Below are positions 7,031 through 15,180 of a DNA stretch of 45,877 nucleotides, piece by piece. The notes under the pieces are model-generated. The model searched no databases. It worked only from the letters and a program-made list of their open reading frames with translations, and had not been told where the DNA came from. The translations under genes were made by a program, and so were the position numbers. Location: NCBI GenBank assembly GCA_944320105.1, contig CALUGA010000021.1, forward strand, positions 1-45,877, read 5' to 3'. The DNA is from an uncultured Prevotella sp. (GTDB lineage: Bacteria > Bacteroidota > Bacteroidia > Bacteroidales > Bacteroidaceae). Position 1 is the stretch's first letter; each line of letters begins with the position of its first letter.

Positions 7031-7972
7031 TCAGTTGCGGGCGCCGCCGGTGGCGTTGGCCTTTTTCCTGCCCCGCCGCCAGAGCATCAGCGGGCGGTGC
7101 CATCGGCGCAGGTAGTTGCGTAGGCCGCCGTAGTGAACGCCGGTGCGGGCGGCTATCTCCTTTATTGTGAGCGTAGTGGTGCGGAAGAGCCTCACGGCCT
7201 CGGCGTACATGCGCTCCGAGCGAGCCGAGGGGCAGTAGCGGTGGCCGTTGCCCAACAGCTGGCCTTGCCGGCTTACGTCGTGGGCGGCCTTGGCCCGGCT
7301 GCGCCCCTGCCGCTTGGCCTGCAGCACGTCGTGGTGGTAGAAGCGCAGGTGCTGGCTCAGCCCGCCCTCCGAAACGCCGCACCGGCGCGCCACCTCGGCC
7401 ACGGTCATGCCTGTGGAGGCGTAGAGCTTTACGGCCTCGGCATACCGCTCCACGCAGGCCCGGCGCGGGCCGTGCCACGTGTTGTCGGCCAGGCCCAGGC
7501 GGCGGCGCGCCTCTTCGCGGCGCGCGAGCGTGCCGGGGTAATGCACGCGCATGAAGTTGGCCAGTGCCGTGCCGTCGAGGCCGAACTTGCGCGCCACCTG
7601 CGACACGTTAAGCTCTATGAAGTCCATGGAGTCGCAGGCGGCCACGGCCTCCTTGTACTTAGCGTGGGCGGCGGGGCTTTGTGCGCCGGCCTGCAGCAGC
7701 TTCACCGCCTGCGGGTTGTTTCCGGGGGCGGCCACGTGGTGGCGGCGCAGCACCAGCTCGCGCCAGTGGCGGCGCAGGTAGTTGCCCAGTGCGCCTGCGC
7801 TTACGCCGCACCGCCGGGCAATCTCGCCCAGGGTCAGCTGGGTGGTGTCGTACAGCTCCACGGCGCGGGCGTACTTGCACAGCAGCGCGTGGCGGCGCTT
7901 GAGCTTGCTCCGTTCGCGCGGAGAGAGCGCAAGGCTCATGTCGCTATCTACTTGCATATTTGCAACTATCAT
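7031..7972 (-). CDS. Protein with four tandem helix-turn-helix units
   Basis: With the start at 7972 (MIVANMQVDSDMSLALSP; ATGs at 7957 and 7939 are alternatives) the product is about 313 aa. It contains four copies of a ~45-residue homeodomain-like HTH unit. Three share 'YA.AV.LY..T.LT..EIARRCGVS.G.L..YLR'. The other, second in order, is divergent ('YKEAVAACDSMDFIELNVSQVARKFGLDGTALANFMR'). Spacers are basic. No catalytic or ligand domain is visible, so a DNA-binding or architectural role is likely. The unit resembles resolvase/transposase-type HTH domains, but no DDE or serine-recombinase core is present. It lies inside the polysaccharide operon, between an acyltransferase and a GT2, with a repeat-filled ~390-base gap upstream that could hold its own promoter. 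Confidence 0.75.
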   Translation of the reverse strand: MIVANMQVDSDMSLALSPRERSKLKRRHALLCKYARAVELYDTTQLTLGEIARRCGVSAGALGNYLRRHWRELVLRRHHVAAPGNNPQAVKLLQAGAQSPAAHAKYKEAVAACDSMDFIELNVSQVARKFGLDGTALANFMRVHYPGTLARREEARRRLGLADNTWHGPRRACVERYAEAVKLYASTGMTVAEVARRCGVSEGGLSQHLRFYHHDVLQAKRQGRSRAKAAHDVSRQGQLLGNGHRYCPSARSERMYAEAVRLFRTTTLTIKEIAARTGVHYGGLRNYLRRWHRPLMLWRRGRKKANATGGARN

Positions 7973-8003
7973 CGAGCCTGTAGGCGGCCTGGGCCGCCTT
8001 GAC

Positions 8004-8069
8004 CTGCCAAACGGGCTGTTTCGCCCTGCCAAACGGGCTGTTTTGCGCCCCCAAACAGGCTGTTTTGCG
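8004..8069. repeat. Three tandem AAAC-GGGCT-GTTT palindromic units
   Basis: Two near-identical units CTGCCAAACGGGCTGTTT(C/T)(T)GC at 8004 and 8026 are followed by a third, CCCCCAAACAGGCTGTTTTG, at about 8048. Each contains the short palindrome AAAC-n5-GTTT. Related palindromes occur at 26416-26497 and 38221-38269. The block lies just upstream of the four-HTH gene. Confidence 0.75.
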
Positions 8070-8165
8070 GGGTAATATCGCCGCTTTTGCAACCCGCTGG
8101 CGCACAGGGCGTTGCGCCAAAGGCCGCTGCTGCAGGCTTTAACATAAAAGTGTTAAAGGGGGGCG

Positions 8166-8201
8166 GCCCCTCTCCCCGCTCTCCCCTGTGGGGAGAGGGC
8201 T
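8166..8201. repeat. Solo 36-bp palindromic element
   Basis: It matches the copies at 2015-2050 and 35189-35224: GCCCCTCTCC, two variable bases, CTCTCCCC, then TGGGGAGAGGGCT. As at 2015, it is followed by CTGTGGGAG-type sequence. It is non-coding here. Confidence 0.8.
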
Positions 8202-8228
8202 GTGGGAGCACTGGGAGAGCTGGGAGCA

Positions 8229-8372
8229 ATGGGAGTGCTGTGAGTACTGGGAATATGCGAGCCACGCCCTTCCACGAAGCATATTTTTTTAACTTTTAAT
8301 TCTTAACTTTTAATTTCCCACGCCCTGCCACGATGCATATTTTCTTAATTCTTAATTCTTAACTTTTAATTT
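8229..8372. repeat. Composite dispersed repeat, second copy
   Basis: This has the same composition as 4083-4228. On the - strand it runs from the stop codon of the acyltransferase (GGGAAATTAA) through TTAAAAGTTAAGAATTAAG heptads, ATATGCATCGTGGCAGGGCG, a second round of the same unit with GCTTCGTGGAAGGGCG, and ends TGGCTCGCATATTCCCAGTA. It is thus two tandem ~55-bp units. Confidence 0.8.
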
Positions 8373-8920
8373 CCCACCTTTCTCTTCTTGATGAAGCGGG
8401 CGGGGTTGCCCCCAACTACCGTCCATGGTTCCACGCTCTTTGTCACCACGGCGCGCGCGGCCACCACGGCTCCCTCGCCCACCGTTACGCCCGGGCCTAC
8501 GAAAGCCTCGGCGGCCACCCACGCGCCGGCTTCTATCAGGATGGGGCGCTCCGTCTGCTCGTGGGCTGGCGATGAGATGTTGTGCGAGGCAGTGCAGAGA
8601 AAGGCGCGTTGGCTCACCGTGGCTCCCTCGCCGAGGGCTATGGGCGCGGCGTTGTAGCAGTCAACGCCCGAGGCAAGGCACGAGCCTTCGGCCATCACGA
8701 GGTGCCACGGCATGAACACCTTTGCCGTGGCGTAGACGTTGGCCGTTGGGGCCACCTTCGCCCCGAAGAGGCGCAGCAGCAGCCGCTTCCACGGCATCAT
8801 GGTGCTGCGCGGGAAAGGGCGCGCCAGCACCGCCCAGCATACGGCCCATAGCATCCTCTTGATGCGCCCCGCCGTGGTGTAAGGCGAGCGGAAGCGCCGC
8901 CAGTTGTCGTTGTAGGTCAT
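8366..8920 (-). CDS. Hexapeptide-repeat acyltransferase (WcaF/maltose acetyltransferase type)
   Basis: The 184-aa protein shows left-handed beta-helix sequence: isoleucine/valine every sixth residue (APTANVYATAKVFMP, GEGATVSQRAFLCT, GPGVTVGEGAVVAARAVVTKSV). It has the CTASHNISSP segment, whose His is the usual catalytic base, and the family C-terminus 'WTVVGGNPARFIKKRK'. It probably O-acetylates a sugar of the polysaccharide using acetyl-CoA. The start at 8920 overlaps the upstream acyltransferase stop as ATGA. The last residues and stop run into a repeat block. Confidence 0.85.
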   Translation of the reverse strand: MTYNDNWRRFRSPYTTAGRIKRMLWAVCWAVLARPFPRSTMMPWKRLLLRLFGAKVAPTANVYATAKVFMPWHLVMAEGSCLASGVDCYNAAPIALGEGATVSQRAFLCTASHNISSPAHEQTERPILIEAGAWVAAEAFVGPGVTVGEGAVVAARAVVTKSVEPWTVVGGNPARFIKKRKVGN

Positions 8921-9504
8921 TGGGCGTGGTGGTATCTGTAGCGTTCGTACACCTCGCGCGGCAGCCTCTCGGCGCGTGGCTCGCACGGTGAACCGTAGGC
9001 AATGGTGTTCTCGGGTATGTCTCTCAGCACAAGGCTCCTTGCGCCGACGACGGCCATCTGGCCTATGGTTACGCCCTTGCCAATGTATGAGTCGGCCCCG
9101 ATGAAAGCCCCGTGGCCGATGGTTATGGGAGCTGCCTGCCACGCGAAGTTGCGCGCCCTTACGTCGTGGCCGTCTGGAACGATGTGGACGAATGCCGCCA
9201 TACTTACATAGTCGCCGATGGAAACCTTGACGGATGACTTTATGAAAGCGTGGTCGTCTATGGCAGAGACTTTGCCCATCGATAAGTTCCACGGCATGGT
9301 TATCGTGCACTTGGGCGAGATGTAGCATCCCTTGCCTATCTTAGCGCCGAACATCCGCAGCAGGAACACCCGCCAGCGTGACAAGGCTTTGAGGCTCGTC
9401 TTGAAGAGCAAGGCGTCAACGCACCGCCACAGTTGTATCCTTAATTTCTCCCTTGTGGTGATGCCGTTGCTGGCGAAGTCTGGCTTGAACCACAGTTCTT
9501 TCAT
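8917..9504 (-). CDS. Hexapeptide-repeat acyltransferase (WcaF-like), second copy
   Basis: The 195-aa product parallels the neighbouring acyltransferase: a helical N-terminus (LRIQLWRCVDALLFKTSL), then hexapeptide turns (GAKIGKGCYISPKCTITMPWNLSMG, IGHGAFIGADSYIGKGVTIGQMAVVGARSLV). A His-containing loop (VPDGHDVRARNF) may supply the catalytic His. Two related transferases side by side suggest either two acetylated positions or one acting on another acyl donor. Both ends overlap neighbours by ATGA, fixing the start at 9504. Confidence 0.85.
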   Translation of the reverse strand: MKELWFKPDFASNGITTREKLRIQLWRCVDALLFKTSLKALSRWRVFLLRMFGAKIGKGCYISPKCTITMPWNLSMGKVSAIDDHAFIKSSVKVSIGDYVSMAAFVHIVPDGHDVRARNFAWQAAPITIGHGAFIGADSYIGKGVTIGQMAVVGARSLVLRDIPENTIAYGSPCEPRAERLPREVYERYRYHHAQ

Positions 9505-10607
9505 CGTTGCTCTTTGTTTCTGTATATTTCCATCAATGCCTTGGCCGCGCTTTCGGCCGAATACTTTTCTTCCACCAGCCGGCGACCGGCGCGGCCCATG
9601 CGCTCGCGGTCGGCGGGGCTGAGGCTGAGGGCTTCCCTGAGCGCGGCGGCGAGGTTTTCTGCCGAGCGGTCTATCCACCATCCGCAGCCCCGTGCGGTGA
9701 GGTCGGCCCATGGCGCGCCCTTGGTGGTGATGACGGGCGTGCCGCAGGCCAGGGCCTCGGCCACCACTATGCCGAAATTCTCCGACAGCGTGGGCAGCGC
9801 GAACACGTCGGCCTCGCGCAGCAGCCGCCACTTGTCATCGCCGTAGATGCCGCCCACGAAGCTGAACGTGCAGCACAGGCCGCTCGCTGCTGCCCGGGCC
9901 TTAAGCTCGCTGACGTAGGCTGCGTCGCCCTCGCCCGCAATGGTTATTGTGCAGCCGCGCAGGGCGTCGCCCATCATGGCGGCGGCCTCCATGAGCAGCT
10001 CTATGCCTTTCTTGGGGTGGATGCGCGAGAGGAAGAGCACCCGCCCACGTGCGCCCCAATCCGTGCGGAGGCTGATGGCGCGGGCGTCGATGCCGTTGGG
10101 GATGGTGCTCACGCTGTGGTTGAACCCAAGGCGCAGCAGCTGCGCCTTTTCGCTCTCGGCCGTGGCCACCAAGCCGTCGGCCTGCCTGAGGGCGCGCCCC
10201 TGGTAGAGCATGAGGGCAGCTTGCTTGCGCAGCCTGTGGCGGGCGAGTATCCATGGCTCAAGCATGCCGTGGGGCGTTACGAAGGTGTGTATGCCCATGC
10301 GCTGTGCCTCGCGCTGCGCTATCCACGTGTGCAGCATCCAGATGCCGTTTACGTGAACCACGTCGGGCCGCTCCTGCCTCAGCAGCCTTGCCCACTGCCG
10401 CCTGAACTCCATGATTTGGCCAAGCGGAAGCGGCAGGTAAACCACTCGGCAGTTGTCCACGGGCAGCGGGTTGGCCGTGGGGCTCGTGGCCACGATGAGT
10501 TCCGTGAGCCTGCCCAGCTCCTTGGCCAGCAGCTGCACGTAGGCCGACACGCCGCCCAGTGAGCGGTCGATGGCCGCCACGAAGTGGATTACTTTTAGTT
10601 TTCCCAT
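9501..10607 (-). CDS. Family 4 glycosyltransferase
   Basis: This 368-aa GT-B enzyme has 'MGKLKVIHFVAAIDRSLGGVSAYVQLLAKELG' at the N-terminus (the glycine-rich GGVSxY acceptor loop). The GT4 donor motif near the C-terminus is 'ADVFALPTLSENFGIVVAEALACGTPVITT', with the E-x7-E pair. 'VLFLSRIHPKKGIELLMEA' is the usual interdomain strand-helix. The ATG at 10607 is preferred over one nine codons upstream because the hydrophobic first strand follows directly. It overlaps the upstream gene by 13 bases. Confidence 0.88.
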   Translation of the reverse strand: MGKLKVIHFVAAIDRSLGGVSAYVQLLAKELGRLTELIVATSPTANPLPVDNCRVVYLPLPLGQIMEFRRQWARLLRQERPDVVHVNGIWMLHTWIAQREAQRMGIHTFVTPHGMLEPWILARHRLRKQAALMLYQGRALRQADGLVATAESEKAQLLRLGFNHSVSTIPNGIDARAISLRTDWGARGRVLFLSRIHPKKGIELLMEAAAMMGDALRGCTITIAGEGDAAYVSELKARAAASGLCCTFSFVGGIYGDDKWRLLREADVFALPTLSENFGIVVAEALACGTPVITTKGAPWADLTARGCGWWIDRSAENLAAALREALSLSPADRERMGRAGRRLVEEKYSAESAAKALMEIYRNKEQR

Positions 10608-11698
10608 GGTGCCGGTATGACGTTGTTTGTGCAAAGGTTGTCTATGAAGTATTTGGCCATGCTCCTGCCCGATATCCGTTCAGCCCACTGCTTTCGGTAC
10701 TTGCGCAAGCCGCGCACCTTTTGTATCATCGCCGATGTTTCGGACAGTATGGCTTGCAGCTCTTTCTGCGAGTGGAACACGCGCCCCAGCCTTTTGTCGG
10801 TGATGAGCGAGCGCGCCCCGCACCTGTCGCTGCAAATCACGTAGAGGCCGCTCTGCAGGGCTTCGTTAACCACCGCCCCCCAACCGTCATATTTCGACGG
10901 CAGCACGAGCGCATCGTATCCGGGCATCATGCTGTGTACCTGCTCCATGGGCAGGCTGCCGTGGAAAACCGCGCTGCCTCGGGGCAGCAGCCGTGCGGCG
11001 CACCATTCAGCCTTGTGCCGCTCGGGTCCGTCGCCCACCACGTGCAGGCAAACTTTGCCGTGCGCGCCTGCGGCCATAGCCTTGACCACGGCCATTACGT
11101 TTTTATTTTGGTTTATGGTGCCTACGAACAGCAGTCTCATTCGCCCGGCAGCAGGCTCGCCGCTTGTGGCATCGGGCTGGCAGGCCACGCAGGTGCAGTA
11201 GCCGAAAGTAACCACTTTCCACCGCTTGCTGAGCGAGCGGTAATATGCTGCTGCCATGTCGCCAAAGGCGAACACATAGCTGATGCTGCCCACGAAGTGG
11301 TAGTCCTGCAGCATGAACCTGAGCCTGTGCAGCAGCATTGGCTTAAGGGCGGTTACGTTGGGCCGTTCGGTTATTATGCCGCGCCTTACGTTGGCGGCAA
11401 GGCTGAGCCTGAACCACCTGAATACGTCGGCATCGGCCCTGATTCCGGAAAAGAAGGCACAAGTGTCGCCGATGGCAAGCAGCTGGCGCACGTCGCTATC
11501 GGTGGGCCTGAGGTGGAGCTTTATCTGTGTGCCGTCGGTGAGTTTGCTGCCGTTCCACCCCATGTCGGCCCGCTGGCTGTAATCGATGCGTGGCACCACT
11601 AAGTGGACACTCGCCACGCGGCTGTCGTGGCAAAGCTCCTTGATGTAAGGCACTTGGTGGGGGCTTATGCAGTTTTGGAAAAATACGAGGTTCATCAT
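10595..11698 (-). CDS. Family 4 glycosyltransferase
   Basis: The 367-aa GT-B protein starts 'MMNLVFFQNCISPHQVPYIKEL', the H-Q/P-x-PY pattern seen in acceptor domains of capsule transferases. It ends with the donor-domain motif 'YDALVLPSKYDGWGAVVNEALQSGLYVICSD'. 'MRLLFVGTINQNKNVMAVVKAM' marks the start of the second Rossmann fold. The start shares one base with the upstream stop (TAATG). A second ATG directly follows. Sugar specificity is unknown. Confidence 0.85.
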   Translation of the reverse strand: MMNLVFFQNCISPHQVPYIKELCHDSRVASVHLVVPRIDYSQRADMGWNGSKLTDGTQIKLHLRPTDSDVRQLLAIGDTCAFFSGIRADADVFRWFRLSLAANVRRGIITERPNVTALKPMLLHRLRFMLQDYHFVGSISYVFAFGDMAAAYYRSLSKRWKVVTFGYCTCVACQPDATSGEPAAGRMRLLFVGTINQNKNVMAVVKAMAAGAHGKVCLHVVGDGPERHKAEWCAARLLPRGSAVFHGSLPMEQVHSMMPGYDALVLPSKYDGWGAVVNEALQSGLYVICSDRCGARSLITDKRLGRVFHSQKELQAILSETSAMIQKVRGLRKYRKQWAERISGRSMAKYFIDNLCTNNVIPAPWEN

Positions 11699-12807
11699 TA
11701 TGCGCGCTGCTCAAACGTATTTGTTGCCCACCTGTCGAACTCGGCGGCGCGCGCCGCCCACTCGTGAGGCTCGGGCGCGATGCCCAGCGTGCCTTTGCGC
11801 ATGGCGGCCACGATGGCCGAGGCGAGGCTCTGCACTGAGCCTTGCTCGTAGTAAACGCCTTCGTCGCCCAGCACAGTCGGTGGCTCGCCTATCCTTGCCG
11901 TTACGATGGGCTTGCCGTAAGGCAGGTACATATAGAGCTTGCTGGGGCAGCGGGCCCAGTCTTGCACGGTGTCGCTCATGGGCAGCACGAACACATCGGT
12001 GAGCGAGAAATAGGCGGCCACGTCTTCCTCGCTTACGTAACCGGGCATGAACACCTGCCCGCCGAGCTTGTTGGCGGCTACAAGAGCCTCGATGGCTTGC
12101 CGGTCGTCGCCGTTGCCAAGCAGCAGCAGCTTTACGGCAGGTTGCCCTATGAGGGGCAGGACTTTCACGAGGTCTATCGTGCGGTAAGCCCTTGAAAGGC
12201 TGCCGAGGTAAGTCACGAATATGTCGCCGGGCCTTTTGCTTGCCTGGGTTGGAGCCGTGCTTGCCCCCTTCTTGCAAACTTGCTTGCTGTAAGCGTAAGG
12301 GAAATAGAGCATGGGCATGTTGCCCCTCAGCACGAACCTCGCGCGCCTGGGATAGAGCCTTTGCAGGTATGAGCTGGCGTTGAGCAGGCCGTCGGCATAG
12401 ATGAGCGAATAGTATTCAGTGGCAAGCTCCAGGGCCTTGCGCCACCGTGGCACGTCTTTTATGGAGGAGCGCAGCTCGCTGTGCTCCACGAGCTTTATGC
12501 ACTTGAAGCTCGTTGGCACAACGTTCCTGAACACGAATGCGCACAAGTATATGTAGTTGGGCCTTATGCCAGCCAGCAGTGCCGACTTCTTTTGCCTTTC
12601 GTCGCGTGCCGATGCGTACCGTAGGAAGTGTACTTCAGTCCTGCCGTCGCATTCCATCGATGCGCGATGGCGGTTTTCAGCGGTGTCTTCCATGATGATG
12701 TGAACCTGCCATCCCAAGTCGGTGAGGGGATTGGCCATGCCCAGCGCACGCTTGGCCGTGGCAATGCTCTTTATGTCGCCAGTGGTTACGAAGCAGATGG
12801 TTTTCAT
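11698..12807 (-). CDS. Family 4-like glycosyltransferase
   Basis: With the start at 12807 (MKTICFVTTGDIKS, overlapping the previous stop as ATGA) the product is 369 aa. The second half has 'IFVTYLGSLSRAYRTIDLVKVL', 'VKLLLLGNGDDRQAIEAL' and the donor site region 'TDVFVLPMSDTVQDWARCPSKLYMYLPYGKPIVT'. That last region is a variant of the GT4 motif in which the usual E-x7-E is replaced by PSK-type residues, as in several capsule GT4-like enzymes. The acceptor domain is less conserved. It probably adds one sugar to the repeat unit. Confidence 0.8.
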   Translation of the reverse strand: MKTICFVTTGDIKSIATAKRALGMANPLTDLGWQVHIIMEDTAENRHRASMECDGRTEVHFLRYASARDERQKKSALLAGIRPNYIYLCAFVFRNVVPTSFKCIKLVEHSELRSSIKDVPRWRKALELATEYYSLIYADGLLNASSYLQRLYPRRARFVLRGNMPMLYFPYAYSKQVCKKGASTAPTQASKRPGDIFVTYLGSLSRAYRTIDLVKVLPLIGQPAVKLLLLGNGDDRQAIEALVAANKLGGQVFMPGYVSEEDVAAYFSLTDVFVLPMSDTVQDWARCPSKLYMYLPYGKPIVTARIGEPPTVLGDEGVYYEQGSVQSLASAIVAAMRKGTLGIAPEPHEWAARAAEFDRWATNTFEQRA

Positions 12808-13850
12808 CCTTGGCATCTCAGTTTTGGGGCTATCAGTGCTGAATAGGGCAGTATCGACTCATCGTGTACGTCGTTGAGGTCGTGCAGGGTGAAGTTGTCT
12901 GCCTCGTATTTGCCCTCCCTGTCGGCCAGCCCTCTGGCGTGCTTGCGTTGGTATTCCTCGCGCGACTTGCAGAAGTAGTGGTTTATGCGCAGCCGTTTGT
13001 AGGTGACGTTGTGGCAGAACCATCCGCGCTGGCGGCGGCCGTCGGAGTCGCTTACGGAGTATGCCCCGGGCTTGTAGAGCGGATAGTGGGGCGATATGTA
13101 GTTGGCCACCAGGCGCGGGTTGCATATTGTCTTTACCATGTAGCAGGTGTAGTGCGTGGGCAGTGCACGGTTGAGGAAGTTTTCCGTGACCAGCCCTTCG
13201 GGCTTGCGCTCAAAGCCGGACGAGCCGTAAACGAGCCAGTTTACGCTCACGCCTGCCGCCCCTTTCCCGGCTTGCCTCACTATTTCCTCCACCACATCTG
13301 CGATGGGCTTGAACGGCTCGGTTGGCATGATGAACTCGTCAAGGTCGATGAAAGCCATCCAGCGGCACTCTGCCTTATGCCTTGCCACCGCGTCGTTGTA
13401 GGCATCGAGCTGCCGGGCTGTGCCGGGGAAGAAAGTGTATGCAACTTCGCCGCGCTCGATGTAAGGCTGCAGCAGTTGCCTTGTGTCGTCGGTGCTGTCG
13501 TTGTCGTAGATATAGAATATGGTGAAGCCAACGAGCTTGTGGTATTCTATCCATTCTATTATGTACGGACCTTCGTTCTTTGCTATTGCCACCATGCCCA
13601 TCTCATGGGTGAATGTTTGGCTGCGTTCGCGCTTCATTTGCCTGTTTACGCGGGCTTTGCCGTATACAGCTTCGTAGGCCACGAGCGCGCCCCAGCGCAG
13701 CAAGAACCACGGCGTCATGATGGCGAGCGCGGCATCGTAGATGGGGCGAAGCTTGCTTTGCTTGCGCCTGCGTCGGTTGCGGAGTATGAACTTGTTGTTG
13801 TATGAGTAGCAGCGCACCCACACGTTGAAGAACATCAGCTTTAAGTCCAT
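12804..13850 (-). CDS. GT92-like (DUF23-type) glycosyltransferase
   Basis: The 348-aa protein has the GT92/PF01697 pattern: 'MGMVAIAKNEGPYIIEWIEYHKLVGFTIFYIYDNDSTDDT' (about residues 84-123), the metal-binding 'WMAFIDLDEFIMP', a 'VKTICNPR' segment, and a late 'INHYFCKSREEYQRKHARG'. A hydrophobic stretch near the N-terminus (ALAIMTPWFLLRWGALVAYEAV) may anchor it to the inner membrane. GT92 members of known function are galactosyltransferases, mostly in eukaryotes; bacterial ones are found in capsule and LPS loci. The start at 13850 overlaps the polymerase gene by 10 bases. Confidence 0.82.
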   Translation of the reverse strand: MDLKLMFFNVWVRCYSYNNKFILRNRRRRKQSKLRPIYDAALAIMTPWFLLRWGALVAYEAVYGKARVNRQMKRERSQTFTHEMGMVAIAKNEGPYIIEWIEYHKLVGFTIFYIYDNDSTDDTRQLLQPYIERGEVAYTFFPGTARQLDAYNDAVARHKAECRWMAFIDLDEFIMPTEPFKPIADVVEEIVRQAGKGAAGVSVNWLVYGSSGFERKPEGLVTENFLNRALPTHYTCYMVKTICNPRLVANYISPHYPLYKPGAYSVSDSDGRRQRGWFCHNVTYKRLRINHYFCKSREEYQRKHARGLADREGKYEADNFTLHDLNDVHDESILPYSALIAPKLRCQG

Positions 13851-15169
13851 TGTGTTGTTAATGCTTTGTGTTTTTGATTGCAGTGCCTCTCGCGTTCGCC
13901 ATAGCCTCTTGCAGGCTCTGTTTGCCCCGTGGCCTTGGCCGCTTCGCGCCTTTTGCCTTCTGCCGACATGGCCAGCACGAAGATTATGGCGAATGCTATT
14001 GGCATGGTGAGGCGGAAGTGGGACTGGGGGGAGAACATGGCGCACCAGATGGTGTCGAGTACCTGGAACACGAGCACGAGCCGGTATCTGCTGTCGCACC
14101 TTAGGAAACTGCTTGCGCCTTTCCAAAGGAAATATGTCGCTATGTATGCCATGGCGATGAAAGCGAAGATGCCGTTCATCATTCCGCTGCCAATCAAGAC
14201 TGAGTGGGAGGGTATGAGGTAGTGAAGACTCATCTGGCTGCGCGACATCGTCTGCAGCTGGTCGTGCATTTCGAGCATCATGCGCTGGTATCGGCCTGTG
14301 GAGTCGTAGGCCCACGCGCCGTGGCCGAACCAGAACTCGTCCATGAACGCCTGCCAGCCCACCCACGCTTCGCTCCTGCCCACGAGCAGCAGCTCAAGGG
14401 GGTTGTAGGGGTTGTTGCACAGGAGGAGCTGCTGGTTGTTGCCGCTCGTTATGTTGCCTGCCAGCACTTGGTTGACGTAATAGACGTATAGTCCGTATAT
14501 GATGGCGCACAGTGCGGCGGCTGAGGCTATGAGCGTTTTCTTGTTGTAAGCCACGGGCCGATGTTCCAGGAAGTAGGCGGTTATGCCGGCCAGCATGGCC
14601 ATGCCTCCGCTGCTGCGCGCCCCGAGGATGATGAGCAGTGCGCCCACCGAGGCGAAGACAAGTGGGAAGTGCTTGCGGCGGTAAACAACGGAAATGGCGA
14701 GGAATATGGTGGTGACGAGCGGTGCACCGTAGAACTTAAGGTATGCGGCGGACTCGCCAGCCATTATTTCCTCCACGGTCTGGTCTTCGGCTGGAGTGCC
14801 AAAGGCAAGCATGCGAGCCGTTTGCGCGAGCAACAGCACCAGTATTAGCAGCTTTTGCCTTGAAAGGAAGAACACGAGGAACATGAAGTGCAGGTATGAC
14901 ACGATGGTTACGGCTAATCCTTTGAGCGAGCTGGAAAGCGAGTTGGCCACCATGAACTCTGACACCACTTGGGTTGTTAGCAGCAGGGCGTAGGCCACAG
15001 TGATGTGCCTTAGGCTCGCCGCCTCGCGCCACCTCACCTTGGGCAGGACGAACAGCGGCACGTAGAGCATGAGGAACAGCTCGCTGACGCTGATGGACCC
15101 CACGAGGTTGAACTTCAGCCCGAAGCCCAGCTCGAAAAGGATTAGTGCTATAATTCGTCCGTAAGGCAT
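13841..15169 (-). CDS. wzy: Wzy-like polysaccharide polymerase / O-antigen ligase family membrane protein
   Basis: This 442-aa protein is very hydrophobic, with roughly ten to twelve membrane segments. A large periplasmic loop (about residues 235-310) contains 'LVGRSEAWVGWQAFMDEFWFGHGAWAYDS', resembling the Wzy_C/WaaL R-x-x-x-W and G-x-G features. It is the only integral-membrane protein in the locus besides Wzx, so it is the best candidate for the polymerase that joins repeat units in the periplasm. Polymerases are poorly conserved, so the assignment rests on topology, the loop motif and context. The basic C-terminal tail is cytoplasmic by prediction. Confidence 0.8.
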   Translation of the reverse strand: MPYGRIIALILFELGFGLKFNLVGSISVSELFLMLYVPLFVLPKVRWREAASLRHITVAYALLLTTQVVSEFMVANSLSSSLKGLAVTIVSYLHFMFLVFFLSRQKLLILVLLLAQTARMLAFGTPAEDQTVEEIMAGESAAYLKFYGAPLVTTIFLAISVVYRRKHFPLVFASVGALLIILGARSSGGMAMLAGITAYFLEHRPVAYNKKTLIASAAALCAIIYGLYVYYVNQVLAGNITSGNNQQLLLCNNPYNPLELLLVGRSEAWVGWQAFMDEFWFGHGAWAYDSTGRYQRMMLEMHDQLQTMSRSQMSLHYLIPSHSVLIGSGMMNGIFAFIAMAYIATYFLWKGASSFLRCDSRYRLVLVFQVLDTIWCAMFSPQSHFRLTMPIAFAIIFVLAMSAEGKRREAAKATGQTEPARGYGERERHCNQKHKALTTQWT

Positions 15170-15180
15170 TGTGGTGTATG

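Noticed and set aside
7031-7972. The four-HTH protein as a transposase
   Set aside because: There is no DDE, serine- or tyrosine-recombinase core and no terminal inverted repeats bound the gene. Four HTH units alone do not make a transposase.
8004-8092. N-terminal extension of the four-HTH protein up to 8092
   Set aside because: The extra 40 residues are a translation of the AAAC-n5-GTTT repeat units and have no protein character. ATGs at 7972, 7957 or 7939 are better starts.
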